Part shown: positions 8,459 to 16,927 of the stretch, piece by piece | Position numbering within the stretch: the stretch's first letter is position 1 | Layout of the letters: the number at the start of each line of letters is the position of its first letter | From: Porphyromonas sp. COT-290 OH3588 | GTDB taxonomy: Bacteria > Bacteroidota > Bacteroidia > Bacteroidales > Porphyromonadaceae | NCBI RefSeq assembly: GCF_000769075.1 | Contig: NZ_JRFC01000014.1 | Coordinates: forward strand, 188,023-252,022 | Reading direction: 5' to 3' | Length of the DNA: 64,000 nt | Translations under genes and position numbers: made by a program | The notes under the pieces: model-generated | Seen by the model: only the letters and a program-made list of their open reading frames with translations | The model's database searches: none | What the model was told of the DNA's origin: nothing

Positions 8459-10312
8459 CTACCGTTTGCGTTGATGCCCATTGCCGAAGAGCTCACGCTC
8501 GAGGTCTGGGCGACCCATCTTGCGTAGGGCCTTCATGATCTTGGCGCGCTGGGCTGGCTGATACCAAAAGAAGAACTGATGCTGAGCTGTTTTCTGCGTT
8601 TCAGTGATTGCCGTGAAGACGGGTTCTAGAGTATAGGGGTGGATACCCGTGTAGTAGATCTCGGTAGCCAGAGTCATTGGTGTAGGTGTGAAGTCTTGTA
8701 TTTGCTCCAAGCGGAAGCCGAGTTTCTTGGTTTCGGCAGCTAGCTCTGCCATATCCTCCTCTGTGCAGCCAGGGTGGCTACTGATAAAGTAAGGGATAAT
8801 TTGCTGATTTTGTCCGCTGGCTTGGTTCACTTCGTCGAAGAACTTCTTAAACTCGTAGAACATCTTGAACGAAGGTTTGCGCATCAGGTTAAGCACCCGG
8901 TCACTCGTGTGCTCTGGGGCTACTTTGAGCCTGCCCGAGACGTGCTTCTCCACCAAATCACGAGCATAGACGAATGCCGCCTCTCGGTGTTTAGGGTCGT
9001 GGTGGTCGCCGAAGAATAGGTCGTAGCGGATGCCGCTAGAGATGAAGCTCTTCTTGATGCGTGGATGCTCGTCGATGCGCCTAAGCAGATTGGTCAGGCG
9101 TGTATGGTCAGCGTTTAGGTTGGGACATATCTTGGGGTGGATGCAGCTTGGGCGGCGACACATCTCACAGATCGACAGATTCTTCCCTTTCATCGCATAC
9201 ATATTGGCAGAGGGGCCACCCACATCACTTAGATAGCCCTTGAAGTCCTCCATCTGTGTGATAGCATCTACTTCCTTGAGTATAGAACGCTCGCTACGGC
9301 TGGCGACGAACTTGCCTTGATGTGCACTGATCGTGCAGAACGCACAGCCCCCGAAACACCCACGGTGCATATTGACCGAGAACTTAATCATCTCATAAGC
9401 CCCCAGTTTCTTACCTCTATATTTGGGGTGGGGCAGGCGTGTGTAAGGCAGGTCGAAGCTCGTATCAATCTCTCGGCTCGTCATCGGCGGATAGGGCGGA
9501 TTGACCACTAAGATACGTCCACCTACGGCTTGCAGGATGCGGTTAGCCTTTATCATATTGCTCTGCTGCTCGATGTGCTTGAAGTTAGCTGCCTGCTTGC
9601 GCTTATTCTCTAGGCACTCCTCATGTCCATAGAGGATGATGTCGCCTTTCTTAGCCTCGAAGTCTTTGCGTGAGGCGAGGTAAGCCGTCTGAGGAATATC
9701 CTTGAGGCTAGCGAAAGCTTCACCCGCTTGCAGTCGGCTCACGAGGCTACGCAAAGGCTGCTCGCCCATACCATATATAAGTAGGTCGGCCTTGGTCTGC
9801 GCCAGAATGGTGGGCATCAGACGGTCGCTCCAGTAGTCGTAGTGCGTGACACGCCTAAGACTGGCCTCTACGCCCCCAAGGACGATGGGGACGTCGGGGT
9901 AGAACTTGCGGATGCAGTCCGCATACACGATAGAGGGATAGTCGGGGCGCATATCGTTGCGCCCGTCGGGGGTATAGGCATCTTCCTTGCGTAAACGCTT
10001 GCGAGCCGTGTACTTATTGACCATCGAGTCCATAACCCCAGCCGAGATACCGAAGAATAGACGCGGACGACCAAGCTTCTTGAAGTCGCGCAGGTCGTCA
10101 CGCCAGTTGGGCTGTGGCACGATCGCTACCCTCAGCCCCATGGACTCGAGGAAGCGTCCTACCACTGCATTGCCAAAGGAAGGATGATCGACATACGCAT
10201 CGCCAGAGAAGATGATCACGTCGGCCTCGTCCCAGCCGCGCATCTCCATCTCTTTCTTGGTCGTCGGTAGCCACAGTGGCTTTTTGCTTTCTACGGAAGT
10301 TTGTGTTGCCAA
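8459..10312 (-). CDS. ygiQ: YgiQ family radical SAM protein
   Basis: A 617-residue protein with the radical SAM cluster motif in RGCFGGCAFCTISAHQG (Cys triad near residues 317-324), which ligates a 4Fe-4S cluster for S-adenosylmethionine cleavage. The N-terminal block around WLPTTKKEMEMRGWDEADV with GDAYVDHPSFG is characteristic of YgiQ proteins; the cellular reaction is not established. The C-terminus is basic (GNGHQRKR). The start is a TTG at 10312, needed to include the family's conserved N-terminal WLPT segment; the next in-frame ATG (10249) would cut into it. The frame overlaps the end of ispE by 22 bp, so the two are translationally linked. Confidence 0.9.
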   Translation of the reverse strand: MATQTSVESKKPLWLPTTKKEMEMRGWDEADVIIFSGDAYVDHPSFGNAVVGRFLESMGLRVAIVPQPNWRDDLRDFKKLGRPRLFFGISAGVMDSMVNKYTARKRLRKEDAYTPDGRNDMRPDYPSIVYADCIRKFYPDVPIVLGGVEASLRRVTHYDYWSDRLMPTILAQTKADLLIYGMGEQPLRSLVSRLQAGEAFASLKDIPQTAYLASRKDFEAKKGDIILYGHEECLENKRKQAANFKHIEQQSNMIKANRILQAVGGRILVVNPPYPPMTSREIDTSFDLPYTRLPHPKYRGKKLGAYEMIKFSVNMHRGCFGGCAFCTISAHQGKFVASRSERSILKEVDAITQMEDFKGYLSDVGGPSANMYAMKGKNLSICEMCRRPSCIHPKICPNLNADHTRLTNLLRRIDEHPRIKKSFISSGIRYDLFFGDHHDPKHREAAFVYARDLVEKHVSGRLKVAPEHTSDRVLNLMRKPSFKMFYEFKKFFDEVNQASGQNQQIIPYFISSHPGCTEEDMAELAAETKKLGFRLEQIQDFTPTPMTLATEIYYTGIHPYTLEPVFTAITETQKTAQHQFFFWYQPAQRAKIMKALRKMGRPDLERELFGNGHQRKR

Positions 10313-11118
10313 ATGAAGTAATCTTTTAGTTCATATCTATCTAGCTCGATCTCCTCGGCGAATATGCCGTATAGGGCAGCTCCCGAGCCAGTCATAGAGG
10401 CGTAGATCGCCCCTTGGTCGTAGAGCCAAGTCTTGATCTTCTCGAGCTCTGGGTAAAGAGGGAAGAGGCTCTCTTCAAAATCATTAACCACTCGAGAGTG
10501 CCATTGTTCTAGTGATAGGTCGAGGAGCTCGCGTAGAGGTTCGGGTGCAGGGGCTACACGTCGGAGTCCACGGAAAGCCTCTGCTGTGCTGATGTGTAGC
10601 TCGGGTTTGACGACTACAAGTACATAGCCCGAGAGGGATAATCCCTCGTAGGGCGTTAGTTGCTCCCCGATGCCTTCGCCGAAGGCGGGTACGTTGTCGA
10701 TGAAGACGGGGCAATCCGCCCCAAGCCCTAGGGCAATCTCTCGTAACTCCTCTTGGGTGACTCCTAACGCAAGCTTTCGGTTGAGCATCGTGAGCATAAA
10801 GGAGGCATCGGCCGAACCGCCACCCATACCTGCCCCCGAGGGGATATGCTTGCGGAGGTAGATGTCTAGAGGGGGAACGGCATAGCGCGCCCTAAGAGCA
10901 CGAACGGCACGCAGGGCGAGGTTGTCTGCAGGGTCGCCTAGATTGTCTGCCCCGTATAGAGTAAGCCTATCTTCCTGCCCCTCGGGTAGAGGATGCGCCT
11001 CTAGGACATCGCACAGTGGGATGGGATAGAATAGAGTCTCTAGCAGATGATAGCCGTCTGGGCGGCGACCTATGATGTTGAGCCCAAGATTGATCTTGGC
11101 ATTGGGGAATGAGATCAT
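10291..11118 (-). CDS. ispE: 4-diphosphocytidyl-2-C-methyl-D-erythritol kinase
   Basis: A 275-residue GHMP kinase. The N-terminus FPNAKINLGLNIIGRRPDGYH with HLLETLFYPI is the IspE signature, and the phosphate-binding loop PSGAGMGGGSADA is at residues 93-105. A second glycine-rich motif, MTGSGAALYGIF, is near the C-terminus. IspE phosphorylates CDP-methylerythritol in the non-mevalonate isoprenoid pathway. It is the first gene of a two-gene unit; the downstream ygiQ start lies inside its last codons. Two tRNA-Leu genes lie just upstream on the same strand. Confidence 0.95.
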   Translation of the reverse strand: MISFPNAKINLGLNIIGRRPDGYHLLETLFYPIPLCDVLEAHPLPEGQEDRLTLYGADNLGDPADNLALRAVRALRARYAVPPLDIYLRKHIPSGAGMGGGSADASFMLTMLNRKLALGVTQEELREIALGLGADCPVFIDNVPAFGEGIGEQLTPYEGLSLSGYVLVVVKPELHISTAEAFRGLRRVAPAPEPLRELLDLSLEQWHSRVVNDFEESLFPLYPELEKIKTWLYDQGAIYASMTGSGAALYGIFAEEIELDRYELKDYFIWQHKLP

Positions 11119-11194
11119 AAGCGGATAAACCTGAAAAAGGAAAATCTAAAAAGAAAAAGTGATCAACAACCTTGATTGCTGACCACTCTCTAAG

Positions 11195-11278
11195 TACGCG
11201 AGATGAGATTTGAACTCACACGCCGAAACCGGCACTACCCCCTCAAAGTAGCGTGTCTACCAATTCCACCACCCGCGC
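11195..11278 (-). tRNA. tRNA-Leu (GAG)
   Basis: The minus strand folds into a full cloverleaf with a long variable arm. The acceptor is GCGCGGG paired with CTCGCGT (including G-U pairs), discriminator A. The anticodon stem CTACT/GGTAG encloses TTGAGGG, so the anticodon is GAG. The T arm is GTGAG-TTCAAAT-CTCAT. Length is 84 bases and the 3' CCA is not encoded. Confidence 0.93.
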
Positions 11279-11322
11279 ATTATGTCTTTGCTTTAGAGAG
11301 CAAGGAGCTGATTGTATCCTCG

Positions 11323-11405
11323 TGCCCGGGACAGGAATCGAACCTGCACGTCTTTTGAACACTCGCACCTGAAACGAGCGCGTCTACCAATTCCGCCACC
11401 CGGGC
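11323..11405 (-). tRNA. tRNA-Leu (CAG)
   Basis: The minus strand gives acceptor GCCCGGG/CCCGGGC, D arm with GGTAGACGCG, anticodon stem CTCGT/GCGAG around TTCAGGT (anticodon CAG), a class II variable arm and T loop TTCGATT. Discriminator A, 83 bases, no encoded CCA. It lies 44 bp upstream of tRNA-Leu(GAG) and is probably co-transcribed with it. Confidence 0.94.
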
Positions 11406-11563
11406 TCTCTTTTGCGATGCAAAGATAGAACGAGTTTTCTAAACCACCAAACACTTCCCAAACTTTTCTGCGCCTCTCGCGTTCCGCCGCACTCAAGAGG
11501 GCTGTATAACGTTAGTTTACTCTTGATGTCTAGTATAATGATCGACAAATAGGGATAAACATC

Positions 11564-11571
11564 TATATTTG
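11564..11571 (+). promoter_or_regulatory. promoter -7 element for mgl
   Basis: TATATTTG matches TAnnTTTG 48 bp before the mgl ATG. No convincing -33 TTTG is seen at 19-20 bp, so strength is uncertain. Confidence 0.5.
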
Positions 11572-11618
11572 CTAGAAGAATGAAGCAAGTAATTGTCTAA
11601 CTCTAATAAATACACATT

Positions 11619-12818
11619 ATGCTGACACCCGAAGAGATTAAGAAGGCTGGCTTTGCAACACGCTCCATACACGTAGGTGCGGAGAAAAACATGTACGGCA
11701 CGCTTGCATCACCAATCTACCAAACCTCAACATTTATATTCGACAACGCCGAGCAGGGAGGTCGCCGCTTTGCGCTGGAGGAGGGCGGCTATATTTATAG
11801 CCGTCTAGGTAACCCAACCTGCACTACGGTCGAAGAGAAAGTAGCCTCCCTAGAGGGCGGTGAGGCCTGCGTAAGTGCGGCCTCTGGCATGGGGGCTATT
11901 ACCTCAGCGATCTGGGTATGTGTGCAGGCAGGCGACCACATCGTAGCAGGTAAGACCCTCTATGGCTGTACGTATGCCTTCCTTGAGCATGGGCTCAAGC
12001 GCTATGGCGTAGAGGTTAGCTTCGTCGATATGCGTGACCCCGAGGAGGTGCGCCGTGCGATGCGCCCAAATACCAAACTGGTTTATGTGGAAACCCCTGC
12101 CAATCCCAATATGTATCTGGCCGACATAGAGGCTATCGCCAAGATTGCCCACGCCCAAGAGGGTGTGCGCGTCATGGTAGACAATACCTACTGTACACCC
12201 TACATCTGCCGCCCGCTAAGCCATGGAGCGGATATCGTGGTACACTCGGCAACGAAGTTTCTCAACGGGCATGGTGACGTCATCGCAGGTTTCGTAGTCG
12301 GTAGCCAAGAGTACATCGACCAAGTTCGTCTAGTTGGCATCAAGGATCTTACGGGGGCATCACTCGGCCCATTCGAGGCATTTCTGATCAACAGAGGGCT
12401 CAAAACCCTACACGTGCGCATGGAGCGACACTGCGAGAATGCTCAGCAGGTGGCGGAGTTCCTAGAGCGTCACCCCAGAGTAACGAACGTAGCCTATCCC
12501 GGCCTAGAGAGTTTCCCTCAGAGAGAGCTTGCCAAGAAATATATGCGCCTACCCGGCTCGATGATTGCCTTCGAGGTAGCAGGAGGCCTCGAGGCTGGGC
12601 GCAAACTGATGAACTCTGTACATCTATGCAGCCTTGCCGTTAGCCTCGGAGATACCGAGACGCTCATTGAGCACCCCGCTTCCATGACACACTCGCCCTA
12701 CACTCCCGAAGAGCGAGCGGCCAGCGATATATCGGAGGGGCTAGTACGCCTATCAGTTGGTATTGAGGACGCCGAAGACATTATCGCTGACCTAGAGCAA
12801 GCTCTAGCCTCGATATAG
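11619..12818 (+). CDS. mgl: methionine gamma-lyase
   Basis: A 399-residue enzyme of the Cys/Met-metabolism PLP family. The PLP lysine is K213 in [17 protein letters not shown]. The substrate-binding Tyr115 and Cys117 are seen in [10 protein letters not shown]; a cysteine at this position is a hallmark of methionine gamma-lyase rather than cystathionine lyase or synthase. The R-x-GNPT motif ([10 protein letters not shown]) is present. It splits methionine to methanethiol, ammonia and 2-oxobutyrate, a source of energy and volatile sulfur in oral Porphyromonas. 2-Oxobutyrate is a possible substrate for oxoacid:ferredoxin oxidoreductases like those in this window (inference). Stand-alone gene with its own promoter motif and strong terminator. 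Confidence 0.92.
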   Translation: MLTPEEIKKAGFATRSIHVGAEKNMYGTLASPIYQTSTFIFDNAEQGGRRFALEEGGYIYSRLGNPTCTTVEEKVASLEGGEACVSAASGMGAITSAIWVCVQAGDHIVAGKTLYGCTYAFLEHGLKRYGVEVSFVDMRDPEEVRRAMRPNTKLVYVETPANPNMYLADIEAIAKIAHAQEGVRVMVDNTYCTPYICRPLSHGADIVVHSATKFLNGHGDVIAGFVVGSQEYIDQVRLVGIKDLTGASLGPFEAFLINRGLKTLHVRMERHCENAQQVAEFLERHPRVTNVAYPGLESFPQRELAKKYMRLPGSMIAFEVAGGLEAGRKLMNSVHLCSLAVSLGDTETLIEHPASMTHSPYTPEERAASDISEGLVRLSVGIEDAEDIIADLEQALASI

Positions 12819-12821
12819 TAC

Positions 12822-12883
12822 CCCCCCAAAACATAAAATCCCCTAGAGCTCACGGGCTCTAGGGGATTTTATGTTTTGGGGGG
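12822..12883. terminator. 28-bp perfect bidirectional terminator
   Basis: The arms starting CCCCCCAAAACATAAAATCC pair perfectly over 28 bp around the 6-base loop tcacgg. The hairpin fills the gap between the convergent ends of mgl (12818) and lpxK (12890). Each arm ends in A/T-rich sequence suited to termination on both strands. Confidence 0.92.
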
Positions 12884-12889
12884 CCTGCT

Positions 12890-13996
12890 CTAGATCTGCA
12901 GCGAAGCGGGCTTGGCCCTTGCAGCTAGCCAGATAGATCGCTTGAGCTCCTCCTCATTGTGCAAAACCTCCACGTGGATCGGGAGGTAATAGATACGGCT
13001 AAGCAACTCGGGGCTTAGATGAGCTTGGTACTCTATGAGCCGAACGGCATCTTTCTCCGTGCAAATGACATAGAGAGAGGTATTATCCTCTGCTAGCAAC
13101 TCGCTGTACCGTTGGTTTAGCTCTCTGATATCGTCTTGCTCGAAGTGGTGATGATCGGGGTAGATGAACTTATCCACTAGCCTAAAACGTGCCTCTAACC
13201 TCTGGACAAAAGGATCGGGATTAGCGATACCAGCCAGAGCCACGACCCTATCCACCCGACCGGGAGGTGCAGCCTCTGCCGAGGCATCTAGGGGCGGCAC
13301 CAACGGCTGCAACGCCTGATAGGCCATACGAGAGAAGTAAATCTGTTGATGAGGGAAGAGAGCCAGATTGCGCTCGATGATGCGCTGCTGTATGGGGCTC
13401 ATATCCTCTGGGCACTTGGTCACGATGATGCAGTCAGCTCTGTAGAGTGCAGAGATAGACTCTCGCAGATTGCCCTCTGGTAGTAGCCGATCGTCCCACA
13501 CTGGTCGTCTAGCATCTACAAGCAGTATCGAGTAGGAAGGCTTGAGGTAGCGGTGCTGATAGCCATCGTCCATGACCACCACCTCGGGGCGCTGATCTGC
13601 TGGCAGCGACATCAAGTAGCGCATCGCTCGCCGTCTATTGCCATCCACTACGACCTGTACCTGCGGATATTTGAGCTTGATCTGCCTAGGCTCATCACCG
13701 ATCTCTAGAGGGCTAGATACCTCGGTAGCCACGACTAGGCCTTTGCTCTTGCGCTTGTAGCCGCGACTAAGTACTGCGACGCGATACTGCTGATGCAGAT
13801 GCTGGAGAATATACTCCACATGAGGTGTCTTACCTGTACCTCCTATGGCGATATTGCCGACGCAGATAACGGGGATAGGGAAGGCTTCGCTAGGCAATAA
13901 TCCACGATCAAAACAAAAATTGCGCAGAGCCACGCCCCTGCCGTATAGCCAAGCAAGGGGACGCAGCAATGGACGGTACTTGGTGATCGTGGACAT
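12890..13996 (-). CDS. lpxK: tetraacyldisaccharide 4'-kinase
   Basis: A 368-residue protein with the LpxK P-loop variant VGNIAIGGTGKTPHV at about residues 46-60 and the following VLSRGYKRKSKG. VVMDDGYQHRYL carries the conserved DDGxQH motif. It phosphorylates the lipid A disaccharide at position 4' at the inner membrane. N-terminal hydrophobic RPLAWLYGRGVALRN is the usual membrane-associated helix. It starts 33 bp after the sppA stop on the same strand and no promoter motif is seen between them, so they are probably one operon. Confidence 0.94.
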   Translation of the reverse strand: MSTITKYRPLLRPLAWLYGRGVALRNFCFDRGLLPSEAFPIPVICVGNIAIGGTGKTPHVEYILQHLHQQYRVAVLSRGYKRKSKGLVVATEVSSPLEIGDEPRQIKLKYPQVQVVVDGNRRRAMRYLMSLPADQRPEVVVMDDGYQHRYLKPSYSILLVDARRPVWDDRLLPEGNLRESISALYRADCIIVTKCPEDMSPIQQRIIERNLALFPHQQIYFSRMAYQALQPLVPPLDASAEAAPPGRVDRVVALAGIANPDPFVQRLEARFRLVDKFIYPDHHHFEQDDIRELNQRYSELLAEDNTSLYVICTEKDAVRLIEYQAHLSPELLSRIYYLPIHVEVLHNEEELKRSIWLAARAKPASLQI

Positions 13997-14029
13997 ATTC
14001 TACTCGCTATTGATGCACACGCTCTAAGT

Positions 14030-15841
14030 TTAGTAGACCGAGATCTCGTAGGGCAGACGAGCTTGCACGCCTAAGCTTGCGGTCTGTCGCTCAAGCAGGA
14101 GCAGGAGCTCACGCTCACGAGGGCTCATGAAGCTATACTTGAGTCTAGCCACGAAGTCGCTGCTGCTCTGACTCTCTAGGAGCTCCGAGAGGATATTGCG
14201 AGAGGTTTGGCCGTAGTCCAGTCTATACTCAGAGAGGTTCGCTAGTTTGGCTGCAGCCTCCACGGCGGTAGATAGGCCGCCCAACTCATCTACTAGACCT
14301 AGCTCTAGAGCCTTACTACCTAACCATACACGCCCCTGAGCAACCTGATCGACCTGCTCCAAGGTCATGTTGCGCCCCTCGGCCACTCGACTCAGGAACG
14401 TCCGATAGCCTCGCTCTACCATACGCTGTATGAGGGCACGCTCCTCATCTGTCATAGGGTTGATGGGTAGCCCTGCTAGACCACCGCTCTCTAGATTGGC
14501 AAACTTGCTCGTCTTGACAATATCCAAATTGACCCCTAGGCGACTAGCCAGCTCACTGGCGTTCTGCACTAGGCCGAAGATACCGATGGACCCAGTGAGC
14601 GTATTCGCCTCGGCTACGATGCGGTCGGCTGCCGAAGCTATGTAGTAACCACCAGAGGCTGCCACATCACCCATGGATACAACCACAGGCTTTAGCTCTT
14701 GCAGCGCCTTAACCTCTCTCCATATCTGCTCCGATAGGAATGCACTTCCCCCGGGAGAATTGATGCGCAGCACTACTGCCTTGACGTCCTCTCGCTTAGC
14801 TACCTCTTGTAGCTTATCGACTAGGTCGTATGTGATGCTAGTTACACCACCGTATAGAGATGCTTTCTCTGGCATGATCTCCCCCTCTGCGACGATCACA
14901 GAGATCGCATCGCCAGAGATAGGGGCACCAACCTCGGGCTGATTAACCATCTCCGACAGAGTAACCATATTGACTTCCTCGGGCTTACCTAGCTGCAAGC
15001 GCTCTGCCATAAGCCCCTTGATGTCACGTCTGTACAGCAGGGTATCGACCAGTTTGCGCTCAACGAAGAGTTGAGCTGGTGCAAACGCTTCACCACGCTC
15101 TGCTATCAGGCGTATAGAGTCGGGCTCGATGCCTCGGGCCTCTGCTATGGTAGAGGTAATGTTGTGCCAGAGGCCATCGATATAGGTCTGTACCTGCTCC
15201 TTGTTGGCCTCGCTCATGTGGTCGAGAATGAAGGGCTCTACGGCAGACTTGTATGTACCCACCTTGAAGACCTCGGTCTTGATGCCGAGCTTGGAGAGAG
15301 CGCTGCGCATCATCAAGGTGCTTGAAGCGATACCCATAATGCTTACCGAACCCTCGGGGTTGAGAGTAATCTGATCGGCAACAGAAGCCAAATAGTATGC
15401 TTTCTGACTGAAGTCGTCTGCGTAGGCTACGATAACCTTACCCGAAGCACGGAAGTCTTGCAGCGCTCTACGGAGCTCATCGACAGAAGCCATACCAGCC
15501 TGTATATGCTCTACATTGAGGTAAATGCCAGAGATATTGGGGTTATTCTTGGCCTTCTTGATCGCACGCACTGCTTCGGTCAGCGAAACGGGCATATCCT
15601 CCTTGCTTGAGCTAAGCAGGTTGTCTAGCGGATTGCTCTCGACAATCTCGGAGATCTGCGACAGATTGATCTTGAGTACCGTATTAGCTTTGATTGCCAC
15701 TGGCTCTACATCGCTACTGCCGAAAGATGCCAAGCTGGCTATAGCTCCTGCGATGAAGGTAAACAGTATGAAAATCAAACACCCCGAGCCTGCTACGATC
15801 CCAAGCAAAGAGGCCAAAAACATTTTAAGGAAACTTTTCAT
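14030..15841 (-). CDS. sppA: signal peptide peptidase SppA, 67K type
   Basis: About 603 residues from the ATG at 15841. An N-terminal TM segment (SLLGIVAGSGCLIFILFTFI) is followed by tandem S49 peptidase domains. The C-terminal domain shows LRINSPGGSAFLSEQIW and the catalytic serine in MGDVAASGGYYIAS; the N-terminal domain supplies the lysine. It degrades cleaved signal peptides in the inner membrane. The frame is open up to 15961, but the promoter at 15892-15922 lies inside that stretch, so 15841 is the real start. Upstream lies a truncated, co-oriented copy of the dispersed repeat (15980-16068). Confidence 0.93.
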   Translation of the reverse strand: MKSFLKMFLASLLGIVAGSGCLIFILFTFIAGAIASLASFGSSDVEPVAIKANTVLKINLSQISEIVESNPLDNLLSSSKEDMPVSLTEAVRAIKKAKNNPNISGIYLNVEHIQAGMASVDELRRALQDFRASGKVIVAYADDFSQKAYYLASVADQITLNPEGSVSIMGIASSTLMMRSALSKLGIKTEVFKVGTYKSAVEPFILDHMSEANKEQVQTYIDGLWHNITSTIAEARGIEPDSIRLIAERGEAFAPAQLFVERKLVDTLLYRRDIKGLMAERLQLGKPEEVNMVTLSEMVNQPEVGAPISGDAISVIVAEGEIMPEKASLYGGVTSITYDLVDKLQEVAKREDVKAVVLRINSPGGSAFLSEQIWREVKALQELKPVVVSMGDVAASGGYYIASAADRIVAEANTLTGSIGIFGLVQNASELASRLGVNLDIVKTSKFANLESGGLAGLPINPMTDEERALIQRMVERGYRTFLSRVAEGRNMTLEQVDQVAQGRVWLGSKALELGLVDELGGLSTAVEAAAKLANLSEYRLDYGQTSRNILSELLESQSSSDFVARLKYSFMSPRERELLLLLERQTASLGVQARLPYEISVY

Positions 15842-15891
15842 ACGAACTGGTATAATACTGATTCTTATTCTGCTATAATGTATATGGGCTA

Positions 15892-15922
15892 CAAATATAG
15901 CACATTGGGGTAAGAGAAACAA
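15892..15922 (-). promoter_or_regulatory. promoter of sppA-lpxK
   Basis: On the minus strand a TTG (15920-15922) is separated by 20 bp from TATATTTG (15892-15899), matching the Bacteroidetes -33/-7 arrangement. The expected start site lies about 45 bp before the sppA ATG. Confidence 0.7.
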
Positions 15923-15979
15923 GCTCGCTAAACGCACTTGACCATACGTGAAGCAGGCCATTCACTAGACTCATGGAGC

Positions 15980-16068
15980 TCCGGCTATATGCCACCTAAG
16001 GAAGAGTCTGCTTGCACCATACATGAGGGCAGCCACTGACTACCCAAGGAAAACAAAAATAACCGCCT
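15980..16068 (-). repeat. dispersed intergenic repeat, truncated copy D
   Basis: On the minus strand this segment starts AGGCGGTTATTTT and, 61-62 bases later, has CTCTTCCTTAGGTGGCATATA, matching the second half of copies A, B and C in motif order and spacing. The first half (the GATTGATGGGAAG blocks) is not recognisable where expected. It sits head-to-head with copy A and directly upstream of the sppA promoter. Confidence 0.6.
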
Positions 16069-16185
16069 ATCAAACAGACTATTAAAACACTAGAGGCTCT
16101 CTACTGACATTATTTACCCAAAGGGCATCTATGAAACAAGGACAAGGGTGAGGCGACTACGGATAGCTCTCACTGGCCCCCCCCG

Positions 16186-16545
16186 TTCGTATAAACATTC
16201 TGTAAAAAAATAACAACAACACTAGCTATCAATTCGGCGATTGTCATACAGCAATCAATCATTTCAATGGGAACATTTTTTAGAATTGGTGGACTAATCT
16301 GCCCAGATCTATCCTACAATCTGTCAAGATTGATGGGAAGAAATGCCAAGCAATAAGCCGAAAATCTATAAAATCGCCTAAGTTCGCAATTTATATTGCT
16401 GGGGAATAGACATTTGTATAGAGGGCGTTTTAGGCAGTTATTTTCATCGCACTAGGGTAAAGGTGTGCCAGCGAGGTCGGACGCCGTGTAGCGCCCGCTA
16501 GGGGGCGAATACGCAATCTACCCCTTTTTTCCGCCTCGGGAAGTA
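16186..16545 (+). repeat. dispersed intergenic repeat, copy A
   Basis: Landmarks shared with copies B and C in the same order: GATTGGTGGACTAATC-like block at 16283-16299, AGATTGATGGGAAGAAATGCC from 16327, AGGCAGTTATTTTC from 16432, GAGGTCGGACGC at about 16473, the imperfect CTAG palindrome GCCCGCTAGGGGGC from 16493, then GAATACGCAATCTACC. Distance from the second GATTGATGGG to the palindrome is 165 bases, as in copy C. The left boundary (GTTCGTATA) is less certain. No open reading frame is conserved. Confidence 0.75.
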
Positions 16546-16652
16546 AATGCCCCAACAATACTCAGAAAACTGATCCAAAATATAAATTATGTAATCCTCG
16601 ACATCTCGCCAGAGTACGTCTAAAATAGTGCGATAAATCTAATTAGTTTTCG

Positions 16653-16660
16653 TATCTTTG
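16653..16660 (+). promoter_or_regulatory. promoter -7 element for the M60 peptidase operon
   Basis: TATCTTTG matches TAnnTTTG 88 bp before the small gene at 16748 and about 110 bp after repeat copy A. The -33 part is not clear. Confidence 0.5.
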
Positions 16661-16747
16661 CAGTTCGAAATAAAAAATTAAGAAGCGAGGCGCTGCATCA
16701 CCCACAGCTATACCTTCGTCCAAATTCTATCATCTCTTACATATAAT

Positions 16748-16912
16748 ATGACATACCAAGAAGGGGCTAGGCATAGCTATGTCGCTCCAGAGACTTATCA
16801 CATCCAGCTCTCAGGGCAAGGGATCAGTCTATTAACTCAAATATCGTATCTCGCCACAATCATAGACGAGGATCTCCTAGTTGATGATTGGGACGAAGAG
16901 GGCGAACTATAA
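16748..16912 (+). CDS. small conserved-type protein upstream of the M60 peptidase (54 aa)
   Basis: An ATG at 16748 opens a 54-codon frame ending TAA at 16910-16912. The product contains SYVAPETYHIQLSGQG and an acidic tail DDWDEEGEL. Short Bacteroidetes proteins with a Y-x-x-P-E start, one amphipathic stretch and an acidic DW end are commonly encoded just before surface lipoprotein genes; their function is unknown. It lies 15 bp before the peptidase gene and after a -7 promoter motif, so it is probably the first gene of that transcript. The function is not recognised. Confidence 0.65.
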   Translation: MTYQEGARHSYVAPETYHIQLSGQGISLLTQISYLATIIDEDLLVDDWDEEGEL

Positions 16913-16927
16913 AACTACAGACCCCGA

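Noticed and set aside
15842-15961. N-terminal extension of SppA to 15961
   Set aside because: The promoter at 15892-15922 lies in it, and the normal membrane anchor begins at the ATG at 15841.
16175-16184. Run of eight Cs as a phase-variation tract
   Set aside because: It lies in intergenic sequence between two repeat copies, not in a gene or between promoter elements, so no switching role can be argued.
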